From Pseudomonadota bacterium (lineage in GTDB: Bacteria > Pseudomonadota > Gammaproteobacteria > Burkholderiales > SG8-39), in NCBI GenBank assembly GCA_021848555.1, contig JAJZUN010000246.1:1-5314 (forward strand): 5,314 nt of DNA, written 5' to 3'. Shown in pieces: positions 1 to 5,282 of the stretch. Under the pieces are notes generated by a model that saw only the letters and a list, made by a program, of their open reading frames with translations, ran no database searches and was not told where the DNA came from. The position numbers and the translations under genes were made by a program. Each line of letters starts with the position of its first letter. Position 1 is the stretch's first letter.

Positions 1-1
1 T

Positions 2-202
2 GCAGCGGCCGAAGCCATTGTGGGGGCGGTCTCGGTGCTGGAACGCCATCCCCTGATCGGACGTCCGGCCGAAGCGGGCATGCGCGAGCTAGTCATCTCC
101 CGCGGACGCACGGGTTACATAGCCTTGTACGATTGGCTGGAGGCTATCGATACAGTGGTCGTTCTGGCGCTGCGACACCAGCGCGAGGCGGGTTACGAAT
201 AG
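2..202 (+). CDS. RelE/ParE-type toxin, C-terminal fragment (cut by window edge)
   Basis: This is the last 66 residues of a type II toxin of the RelE/ParE superfamily; the reading frame is open through the left edge. The family signature is clear in order: HPLIGRP near residue 25 of the visible part, GMRELVISRGRTGYIALY in the middle, and the terminal VVVLALRHQREAGYE. In this family these strands form the toxin's beta-sheet core and its conserved C-terminal end. ParE-like members usually poison DNA gyrase and RelE-like members cleave mRNA; this fragment cannot separate the two. Full-length members run about 95-105 residues, so roughly a third lies outside the window, and the cognate antitoxin gene would be expected just upstream. 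A GTG at position 20 is internal and not a credible start, because the family pattern continues upstream of it. Nothing visible suggests that the 3' end is damaged. Confidence 0.85.
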   Translation, partial: AAAEAIVGAVSVLERHPLIGRPAEAGMRELVISRGRTGYIALYDWLEAIDTVVVLALRHQREAGYE

Positions 203-221
203 AGCGTTTCAGCTGCGAAGA

Positions 222-398
222 TTACTTGCGCCACTTCACCGAACTTGGACGCTTTACCTTCTCGCCGCGCACCTTGGCCGAGACGTACGCGTGCACGTCC
301 GGCATCGCGTAACCAACCCCGCTCTCCTGCATGGCGACATCGGCACGCACGGCGTCATCGAGAAAGCGGCTGCCAGTACGCGGGTTACGCTTCTTCAT
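222..398 (-). CDS. 58-residue antitoxin-tail-like small protein
   Basis: A short minus-strand frame starting MKKRNPRTGSRFLDDAVRAD and ending KRPSSVKWRK. I do not recognise a named family. Its last 34 residues align without gaps to the end of the ribbon-helix-helix antitoxin at 576-860 (7 of 34 identical, with SG, Y, G and KR shared and many conservative changes). In such antitoxins this part of the chain wraps the ParE-type toxin. The DNA-binding N-terminal domain is absent, so it may be a tail-only antitoxin, a degraded antitoxin, or an unrelated protein of similar composition. It converges with the ParE fragment: the two stop codons lie 19 bp apart. The start has only a weak purine-rich stretch (AAGAGAAAAC) as ribosome site. 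Its first 14 bases overlap the end of another minus-strand frame, which suggests translational coupling with a former upstream gene. Confidence 0.45.
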   Translation of the reverse strand: MKKRNPRTGSRFLDDAVRADVAMQESGVGYAMPDVHAYVSAKVRGEKVKRPSSVKWRK

Positions 399-585
399 GT
401 TTTCTCTTTTCGATCCGGAATTCAGAAACTACCCGTTGCACCAATAGCGACGGCCGTTTCCAGGCATTTTGCTCGATGGCTTGGTAATCCTGCAAGCTGG
501 CGAAAACGAAGTCGATATGAACATTGTAGCGCTGCCATGCAACAATGAAACCTGAATACGATACTGGAGTTCGCCATGTCCACGA
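385..585 (-). pseudogene. Start-less reading frame, probable gene remnant
   Basis: This minus-strand frame stays open for 66 codons up to a TGA at 586-588. Its composition is protein-like: it contains YNVHIDFVFASLQDYQAIEQ and, later, RPSLLVQRVVSEFRIEKRK. It ends at a TAA that overlaps the first 14 bases of the 58-codon frame at 222-398, an arrangement typical of a two-gene operon. There is no ATG, GTG or TTG codon in the frame, and its upstream part runs into the start of the divergent antitoxin gene at 576. That fits the 3' remainder of a gene whose 5' end was lost when the antitoxin DNA arrived. I do not recognise the family. It could also be a chance open frame in GC-rich DNA, so confidence is low. 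Confidence 0.25.
522..547. promoter_or_regulatory. Inverted repeat, candidate antitoxin operator
   Basis: Perfect 6-bp arms CATTGT (522-527) and ACAATG (542-547) flank 14 bases. After one A/A mismatch, the next two bases on each side (GC 529-530 with GC 539-540) also pair. The element ends 28 bp before the antitoxin start at 576. Ribbon-helix-helix antitoxins usually repress their own promoter by binding short palindromes at this distance, so an operator role is plausible. No clear -35/-10 pair is visible around it, so this remains inference. Confidence 0.3.
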
Positions 586-860
586 TCACCATCCGCCTGC
601 CAGAAAACCTGAAAGCGCGCGTTGCTGCCGCGGCTGCGCGCGCGGGTACAACTTTACACCGTTTTATCCTGGATGCGATTGCGGAGAAGACGGATCAGGA
701 GGAACGGCGTGGTGACTTCAATCAGGCCGCAGAGAAACGCTACACCCAGATCGTCGCCTCGGGTGAAACGATAGCCTGGTCTGAAATGCGCGGCTATCTC
801 GAAAATCGCCTTGCGGGCAAAGTGGCAAAGCGCGCGGTCGCCCGGAGGCGGTCTCGCTGA
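576..860 (+). CDS. Ribbon-helix-helix type II antitoxin (orphan)
   Basis: A 94-residue antitoxin. Residues 1-45 match the CopG/ParD-like ribbon-helix-helix fold: the strand MSTITIRLPENLK pairs in a dimer to contact DNA, followed by two helices (about 13-24 and 28-42, including TTLHRFILDAIAEKTDQEE). Residues 46-94 form the charged toxin-binding part, with IVASGETIAWSEMRGYLENR and a basic end rich in Arg. The start is set by GGAG at 566-569, six bases before the ATG, and by the fold beginning at residue 2. Antitoxins of this type normally sit directly upstream of, and often overlap, a ParE-type toxin gene. Here no toxin follows: after the stop comes a fragment of a different antitoxin family. 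It may be an orphan that cross-neutralises the related ParE toxin at the left edge, or a remnant that still represses its own promoter. The family assignment is firm; the in vivo role is inferred. Confidence 0.85.
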   Translation: MSTITIRLPENLKARVAAAAARAGTTLHRFILDAIAEKTDQEERRGDFNQAAEKRYTQIVASGETIAWSEMRGYLENRLAGKVAKRAVARRRSR

Positions 861-867
861 GTATGTC

Positions 868-951
868 ATGAAGATCGAAATTGATGCATATGAAGCGAAG
901 ACAGAACTTTTTGAATTGCTGAGGCAAATGCCTGAAGCACCGCATGGATAG
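868..951 (+). pseudogene. Truncated Phd/YefM-like antitoxin, N-terminal 27 codons
   Basis: This frame begins MKIEIDAYEAKTELFELLRQ and stops after seven more residues. The opening matches the N-terminal signature of Phd/YefM antitoxins, in which a beta strand and the first helix (pattern AKTxLxELLRQV) are followed by a segment such as GxxxxITxRGxPVA. Here that second segment is missing and the frame ends in a TAG. Intact family members are about 75-90 residues, so roughly two thirds has been lost, along with any partner toxin (usually Doc, YoeB or a PIN-domain VapC). It starts 8 bp after the stop of the preceding antitoxin, so a deletion probably brought two unrelated toxin-antitoxin modules together. 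A 27-residue peptide could still be made, since GAGTATGTC upstream offers only weak ribosome binding. The match is short, hence moderate confidence. Confidence 0.5.
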
Positions 952-989
952 CGCGTCTTCAGGCCAATAGCGTCTATCGCAGGCAGGAC

Positions 990-1817
990 TCAGCCCGCGC
1001 CCTCCAGCATCCGCACTTCGAGCTGCGGGAACGGCATGTCGATGTTGCGCGCGCGGAAGGTCTCCAGGATCGCCTGGTTGATTTCGCTCACTGCGGCGAC
1101 GTAGTCGGGCACATTGACCCAGGGATTGACGTTGAGCTTGACGCTGGCATCGGCCAGCCGGGCGACCCCGATTCCCGGCGCCGGATCCCGCAGCACGCGC
1201 GGGTTGGCGCGCAGGATTTCGTCAATCGCGCTCAGCGCCTGGTTTACATCGGTCCCGTAGGAAACGCCCACCACCACGTCGAGTTGACGGATCCGGCCGC
1301 AGTTGTGCAGGATCTCGCCGACGATCTTGCGGTTGGGGATCACCACCTTCGAACGGTCCGCATGGCCCAGCGTGGTGCTGAACAGGTTGATGTCGAGGAC
1401 TTCGCCCTCCTCCTTGCTGATGGAGATGTAATCGCCGATATGGAAGGGCTGGGTGAAAATGATGGTCAGGCCGGCGGCGACGTTGCCGAGCACGCCCTGC
1501 ATCGCGAGCGCAATGCCCGCGCCGGCCACGCCCAGGCCCGCAATCAGCGGCAATAGCTCGACGCCCAGGTTTTGCAGAGCCATGATCGCGAACAGGCCTA
1601 CGATCAGGACCTCGCCGGTGCGCACGAGCAGCGAGCGCACCGGCGGCTCGAGTTTGAAACGCGCGAGCAGGCGCCCCAGCAGGCCGCCCACCCAGCGCGC
1701 GACCAGATAGCCGGCGACGAGGATGATGATCGCGACCAGCAGCTTCGGCCCGAACCTGACGCCCATGTCGAGGATGGAGGCCTTGACCTGATCCAGCGCC
1801 TGCAATTGATTGCCCAT
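990..1817 (-). CDS. mscS: Small-conductance mechanosensitive channel, MscS family
   Basis: A 275-residue inner-membrane channel that opens under membrane tension and releases solutes during hypo-osmotic shock; family members assemble as heptamers. Three membrane helices fit residues about 25-42, 68-85 and 88-120. The pore-lining third helix carries the Gly/Ala pattern GLGVAGAGIALAMQGVLGN (94-112), closely like Escherichia coli MscS, followed by QPFHIGDYI (123-131) entering the beta domain. VVIPNRKI (158-165) is the conserved beta-domain motif, and PFPQLEVRM (262-270) matches the C-terminal beta-barrel strand. Length is near the 286 residues of E. coli MscS, so this is a minimal MscS without added domains. 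The start is supported by a strong GAGGAGGAG Shine-Dalgarno a few bases upstream. It lies 29 bp after the AsmA-family stop on the same strand, so the two are probably co-transcribed. Genomes often hold several MscS paralogs, so the symbol is by family. Confidence 0.93.
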   Translation of the reverse strand: MGNQLQALDQVKASILDMGVRFGPKLLVAIIILVAGYLVARWVGGLLGRLLARFKLEPPVRSLLVRTGEVLIVGLFAIMALQNLGVELLPLIAGLGVAGAGIALAMQGVLGNVAAGLTIIFTQPFHIGDYISISKEEGEVLDINLFSTTLGHADRSKVVIPNRKIVGEILHNCGRIRQLDVVVGVSYGTDVNQALSAIDEILRANPRVLRDPAPGIGVARLADASVKLNVNPWVNVPDYVAAVSEINQAILETFRARNIDMPFPQLEVRMLEGAG

Positions 1818-1846
1818 GAGAACTCCTCCTCTAATCCGCCCGGCGG

Positions 1847-3916
1847 TCAGCGCCCGAACAGGCCTTTCAGTTGATCCTTGAGCTTGTCCTGCACTTTCGT
1901 TTTTATTTCCTCTTTCTTTTCGTCGATCTTCTGCTGCGCCGCGCCGCTGATCATGGCGTTGAAATCGAGTTTGTAGCTGAGCGACGTGAACGGGCCGGAA
2001 ATGCGCACCGGCACCGTGATCCCCTTGAGTTCGGATGCGTCCTTGCCGCCTTGCCCGGCGGCCGTGGCCACCAGCGTCGCCTTGGCCAGATAATCCATGC
2101 TGTCGGTCCCGATGTTGATATCGCCTTCGCCGCCCAGGCGCACCAGCGGCGACTTCAGCGACAAATCGGAATTGTGCGCAATACCGTTCTTGATCGCGAA
2201 GCTCGCTTTCAGCTCGGTGAAATCGGTCTTCTCGGCGGCATTCGACGCCTGCGTGGTTTCGCCTTTCAGCGAACCGAGCCTGGCTTTGGCGTTGCGTATG
2301 GTTTCACCGATGTTGATGCCTTTCAGCGCGCCGTCGGCGAGGTTGAGCGCCGCCGCGCCGTTCAGCGCCTTCTTGATCGCCGACACGGTTGCGCCCTGGC
2401 CGGAGACATCCAGCGTCACGCTGCCCTTGCCTTCGAGCAGGTCGCGGTCGATGGCATCCTTGAGCAGGGGGCCGATGCTGATGCCGGCGAGGTTCTGCCT
2501 GAGCGCGATCTGCGGCGCCGCCGCGGCGACGAGCGACAGGCTGCCGCTCGTCGTGCCTTGATACAGGCTGGCGGCGAGCGGATTCACGTCCAGGCGCCCG
2601 CCCCCCGCTTTCGCCTCGATCCGCACGTTCTGCGCCTTCAGGTTGGCCACCTTGAGCGCGCCGATTTTGACGCTGCCCTTCGCGCTCAGGGTTTTCAGGG
2701 CCGAGAAATCGAGCGCCGGCTCAGGCTTTCCCGCCGCCTTGCCTGCCTCGGCGCTTGGGCCTTCGGGCTTCTTCCCCGCGGTATAGCGGCCGACATCGAG
2801 TTTGTCGACATTGAGGTCGAACACGTAGGACGGCGGGCTGAACTGCACCAGTCCGGCCTTGCCGGTGACGCTCGATTCGTCGAGCTTGGTGGAAAAATCC
2901 AGGCTGGCAGTCTGCTTCTGCAGGTTGGCGCGGGCGGCGCCGGTGAGCTTGATCGCCACCGGGCCGCGCGCGGATTTCGCATCGGTGAAGGCGAGACTCG
3001 CGACCAGCTTCGCCAGATCGACGGTCTGTGCGTCGAGATCGATCGCGAGCGGGCTGGCGAGCTTGCCCTTGATCGTGTTGTCGCCCTGTTTGGCGTCGAG
3101 TTCGAGCGCGATCTCGTTCGACTTGATCGCTTTCGCATCGCCTTCGATGCTGCCCTTGAGGCTGAACGCGGCGAGATGCATGCCGGCCGCTTCGCCTTTG
3201 GCGCCCAGGTCGAGCGCTTCGAGCCTGAAGCGCTTGCTGTCGGCAGCGAAAGCGAGCCTGGTTTTGAGCTGAACCTCGAGATTCACCCTGGGCTGGCTCG
3301 CGCCGACGGCGAAGGCAAGCTGGATGTCGGCGGGCGTCGCGGCCGCGATCTTGCCGGTCTTGAGATGCAGCTTGTTCAGCGCATATTTCGCGCCGCTGCC
3401 CTCGTCGGTGTAGCCGAGGCTGGCGTTCTCGACCAGCACATGATCGATATTGAACCGTATCGGCTGCTGCGCCGGCCTGTCCTCCGCGCCGGGCGCCGGC
3501 TTAGTCTTGCGCGCGTCGCCCCCGGTGAGGTCGTCCACATTGGTGCTGCCGTTCTTGCGCTTGACCAGATTCGCGCGCAGCCCGCGCACCTCGACCCGGC
3601 TGACCACCAGCTCGCGCGACAGCAGCGGCATGAGCTGCAGCGACACGCGCGCCGCCTCGACCGCGGCGAATTCCTTGTCGCTCGCGTGCTCCGACAGCGA
3701 AAACCCGCCAAGCTCGGCGCCCAGCGCCGGATAAAACGTCAGCTTGATGGCGCCGTCGACCTTGAGCGTGCGGTCGAGCTTTTGCTTGACCAGTTGCACC
3801 AACTGCGGCTTGTAGTCGTTGGGATTGAAAGTCGCGGCGACGTAGGCCGCCAGAGCAATCAGGACGGCGGCTATGCCGCCCACCGAAAGCAACAGGTATT
3901 TCAGGATCTTGTTCAT
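1847..3916 (-). CDS. AsmA family envelope protein
   Basis: A 689-residue AsmA-family protein. Relatives (AsmA, YhdP, TamB) are anchored in the inner membrane, span the periplasm with long beta structure, and are linked to phospholipid delivery to, and homeostasis of, the outer membrane. Residues 1-25 (MNKILKYLLLSVGG and on) form a membrane anchor, followed by FNPNDYKPQLVQLVKQKLDR and GAIKLTFYPALGAELGGF of the AsmA N-terminal domain. The middle is rich in alternating strands and Ala/Lys/Asp. Residues about 496-632 carry the typical C-terminal AsmA block, with LNGAAALNLADGALKGINI (518-536) and LVRLGGEGDINI. The last 30 residues are a charged, probably helical tail ending KLKDQLKGLFGR. The frame extends 30 codons further to 4006, but that leader is Cys/Pro-rich and would bury the anchor; GTGAGG upstream of 3916 supports the shorter start. 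It precedes mscS by 29 bp. The exact lipid cargo cannot be read from the sequence. Confidence 0.9.
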   Translation of the reverse strand: MNKILKYLLLSVGGIAAVLIALAAYVAATFNPNDYKPQLVQLVKQKLDRTLKVDGAIKLTFYPALGAELGGFSLSEHASDKEFAAVEAARVSLQLMPLLSRELVVSRVEVRGLRANLVKRKNGSTNVDDLTGGDARKTKPAPGAEDRPAQQPIRFNIDHVLVENASLGYTDEGSGAKYALNKLHLKTGKIAAATPADIQLAFAVGASQPRVNLEVQLKTRLAFAADSKRFRLEALDLGAKGEAAGMHLAAFSLKGSIEGDAKAIKSNEIALELDAKQGDNTIKGKLASPLAIDLDAQTVDLAKLVASLAFTDAKSARGPVAIKLTGAARANLQKQTASLDFSTKLDESSVTGKAGLVQFSPPSYVFDLNVDKLDVGRYTAGKKPEGPSAEAGKAAGKPEPALDFSALKTLSAKGSVKIGALKVANLKAQNVRIEAKAGGGRLDVNPLAASLYQGTTSGSLSLVAAAAPQIALRQNLAGISIGPLLKDAIDRDLLEGKGSVTLDVSGQGATVSAIKKALNGAAALNLADGALKGINIGETIRNAKARLGSLKGETTQASNAAEKTDFTELKASFAIKNGIAHNSDLSLKSPLVRLGGEGDINIGTDSMDYLAKATLVATAAGQGGKDASELKGITVPVRISGPFTSLSYKLDFNAMISGAAQQKIDEKKEEIKTKVQDKLKDQLKGLFGR

Positions 3917-4127
3917 GGCGTTCAGCCTCACTCGATAGACCGGACAACTGGCTGCGCTGGCGCAAGGCAAGCATGGCGCCGTTTCGGCGACGCTATTTCC
4001 CGGCAATGGGTGTAATTCTCAGGTTACCTGGATTATTGTCACTCCGTCGGCAAAGGTATTGACCAATATCAAGTGCGGGGGAGCGGCTTGCACGGAGCGG
4101 CGCGCCGCCTGCGCCGGGTCTTCAGTT
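3917..4127. other. Intergenic region upstream of the AsmA gene
   Basis: These 211 bp should hold the promoter of the AsmA-mscS operon. I see no convincing -35/-10 pair on the minus strand. It contains a perfect 12-bp palindrome, GCGGCGCGCCGC, at 4097-4108, just downstream (on the minus strand) of the truncated DUF2892 copy. No T-run follows it, so it is not a standard rho-independent terminator. The part from about 4107 to 4127 still resembles the flank of the other DUF2892 copy (shared GCGCCG and CTTCAG). Confidence 0.4.
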
Positions 4128-4278
4128 TCAACCGGCAGCGGCGCAGCTTTCCTTCACGCCCGGCTTCTTCAGCATCCGCCCCAGCGGGCAATCCTTGGTG
4201 AAGCCGAACTGCAGCAGGTTGGCGCCGACAAAGGCGGTGAACCATAACCGGTAGGCGCTATGGAAAACCGGGCTCGCC
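4128..4278. repeat. Direct repeat, copy 1 (truncated DUF2892)
   Basis: These 151 bp match 5132-5282 in the same orientation at a constant offset of 1004 bp, with no gaps and 7 mismatches counted by eye (about 95% identity). Weaker similarity continues to about 4292 on the right and, with a 3-bp gap, about 20 bp to the left. The pair brackets the mlaC-like gene. Confidence 0.9.
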
Positions 4279-4304
4279 TGCACCCCCAGGGCACAGGATC
4301 TCCT
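4128..4304 (-). pseudogene. 5'-truncated DUF2892 (YgaP-type membrane hairpin) copy
   Basis: The frame encodes ALGVQASPVFHSAYRLW, then FTAFVGANLLQFGFTKDCPL, then a tail ending PGVKESCAAAG. It is the C-terminal part of a DUF2892 protein, a small two-helix membrane hairpin also found fused to rhodanese in YgaP. It is a near copy of the gene at 5132-5314, but its N-terminal codons are missing. In place of a start, the frame runs back through RRSC into the TGA that ends the mlaC-like gene, and has no start codon upstream of the homologous part. Four of the seven differences from the other copy change residues: Trp to Arg twice, Val to Asp and Leu to Pro. Charges placed in or near membrane helices, and a Pro in a helix, indicate loss of selection. 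An AGGAGA sits directly after the mlaC-like stop, perhaps the former ribosome site of this gene. Confidence 0.75.
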
Positions 4305-4910
4305 TCAGGTGGCTGACGCAACAGAGCGGTTCTTGCTCGCGAGAGACTTGATCAGGCCATCCACGCCGCCGTCGCGAATCTGGGCACCAAAGCTCTCGCG
4401 ATAATTGGTCACAAGGCTTACCCCTCCGACCACAACGTCATACACCTTCCAGCCACCGGGAATCTTCTCCATGCTGTAGTCGATGCTGATCGGCTCGCTA
4501 CCCGCTTGCTTGACCTGCGTCCGGACGGTTACGTCGGTGTCTGCCATAGCGGTGCGCAGGGGCTTGACCTCAATCGCCTGGTTCTTGTAGGTGGACAGGG
4601 CGCTGGAATAGGTGCGCACCAGCAAGGTACGGAACTCGCTGGTCAGTGCCGACTGCTGCTCCACACTCGCCTTGGGCCAATTGCGCCCTACGGCCAGCGC
4701 GGTCATGCGGTTGAAGTTGAAATACGGCAGCACCTTGGCATTGACCTGTTCATTGATCATGTTCTGATTGCCGCCGCGAATCTCCTTGCCATGCCTGGCG
4801 ATGGCGATGACTTCGTCGGTCATCTTCTTCACCTGCGCGTCCGGCGCAAGATCCTGCGCCAAGACCGAAACCGCGAAAAAGCAAGAAAACAACGCAAACA
4901 ATAATTTCAT
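4305..4910 (-). CDS. MlaC/Ttg2D-family periplasmic phospholipid-binding protein
   Basis: A 201-residue member of the Tol_Tol_Ttg2 family. MlaC carries phospholipids across the periplasm between the outer-membrane MlaA complex and the inner-membrane MlaFEDB transporter. Residues 1-18 are a Sec signal peptide (MKLLFALFSCFFAVSVLA) with likely cleavage before QD. Family marks follow: LPYFNFNRMTALAVGRNW (61-78), a helix with FRTLLVRTYSSALSTYKNQ, ISIDYSM, then GGWKVYDVVVGGVSLVTNYR (152-171) and a C-terminal GVDGLIKSLASK. The start at 4910 is chosen over an ATG ten codons earlier because GAGGT lies five bases before it and the signal peptide begins there. The usual mlaFEDB partners are not present; neighbours are two DUF2892 copies and, further on, an AsmA-family gene. 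It could also be a specialised paralog such as the hopanoid-linked HpnM, which cannot be decided here. Confidence 0.9.
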   Translation of the reverse strand: MKLLFALFSCFFAVSVLAQDLAPDAQVKKMTDEVIAIARHGKEIRGGNQNMINEQVNAKVLPYFNFNRMTALAVGRNWPKASVEQQSALTSEFRTLLVRTYSSALSTYKNQAIEVKPLRTAMADTDVTVRTQVKQAGSEPISIDYSMEKIPGGWKVYDVVVGGVSLVTNYRESFGAQIRDGGVDGLIKSLASKNRSVASAT

Positions 4911-5131
4911 GATGACCTCAGTTTGGTTCGCGCTAATCACCGGACGCGGAACACCCTATGCGGGAAGCAAGGCATGCTTCAACAGGTCAATTAGAGCGCG
5001 ATGCAGTGCAAAAAGTCGGTGACTATTATTACAGAGCGTCGTGCCCCGGGATCTGCTGACATTCGGCGCGCGGGCGCGACGTCGGGATGGTTGAAATGCG
5101 GCCGAGTGCAGGGGGTCGCGCCGCTTCAGCC
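4911..5131. other. Intergenic region upstream of the mlaC-like gene
   Basis: These 221 bp separate the stop of the upstream DUF2892 copy from the mlaC-like start. On the minus strand, TGTAATAAT (5025-5033) resembles an extended -10 element, 115 bp from the start, without a good -35. A 17-bp hairpin with 6-bp arms GAAGCA and TGCTTC lies at 4964-4980. The mlaC-like ribosome site GAGGT is adjacent to 4910. I see no coding sequence and no U-tract terminator. Confidence 0.35.
4964..4980. repeat. Small inverted repeat upstream of the mlaC-like gene
   Basis: Arms GAAGCA (4964-4969) and TGCTTC (4975-4980) are perfect complements around a 5-base loop, 54 bp before the mlaC-like start. It could be a regulator site or a leader-RNA hairpin; the short arms also make chance possible. 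Confidence 0.3.
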
Positions 5132-5282
5132 TCAACCGGCAGCGGCGCAGCTTTCCTTCACGCCCAGCTTCTTCAGCATCCACCCCAGCGGGCAAACCTT
5201 GGTGAAGCCGAACTGCAGCAGATTGGCGCCGACAAAGGCCGTGAACCATAGCCAGTAGGCGCTATGGAAAACCGGGCTCGCC
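5132..5282. repeat. Direct repeat, copy 2 (DUF2892)
   Basis: Partner of 4128-4278: same orientation, gap-free, 7 mismatches in 151 bp. It lies inside the apparently intact DUF2892 gene, so this copy is probably the parent or the better preserved one. Confidence 0.9.

Noticed and set aside
245..548. Two overlapping plus-strand frames of 80-85 codons
   Set aside because: Their products are Arg/His/Ser-rich with no family pattern, have no good ribosome site, and lie opposite the better supported minus-strand frames.
951..990. Terminator between the Phd remnant and mscS
   Set aside because: Only a 4-bp ATAG/CTAT stem is visible, without a T-run.
1284..1874. Several plus-strand frames of 85-100 codons
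   Set aside because: They are shadows of the mscS-family gene, with compositions typical of antisense GC-rich DNA.
1871..4015. Open reading frame of 714 codons on the plus strand covering the AsmA gene
   Set aside because: It is in exact codon register opposite AsmA, so stops would arise only from TTA, CTA or TCA codons, which the GC-rich AsmA gene avoids. Its product is an Arg/Gly/Glu-rich string with no recognisable fold.
4097..4108. Palindrome GCGGCGCGCCGC as a terminator
   Set aside because: No loop of normal size and no T-run follows on either strand; a 12-bp GC palindrome is not rare in DNA of this composition.
4059..4247. Plus-strand frame of 62 codons, similar to part of a plus-strand frame at 5001-5258
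   Set aside because: The similarity is only the antisense of the duplicated DUF2892 gene; the membrane-protein reading on the minus strand explains it better.
4881..4910. Possible lipobox (LFSC) in the mlaC-like signal peptide
   Set aside because: The Cys is at residue 10, too early for a lipoprotein signal, and Phe before Ser is not a usual lipobox residue; cleavage after VLA fits the family better.
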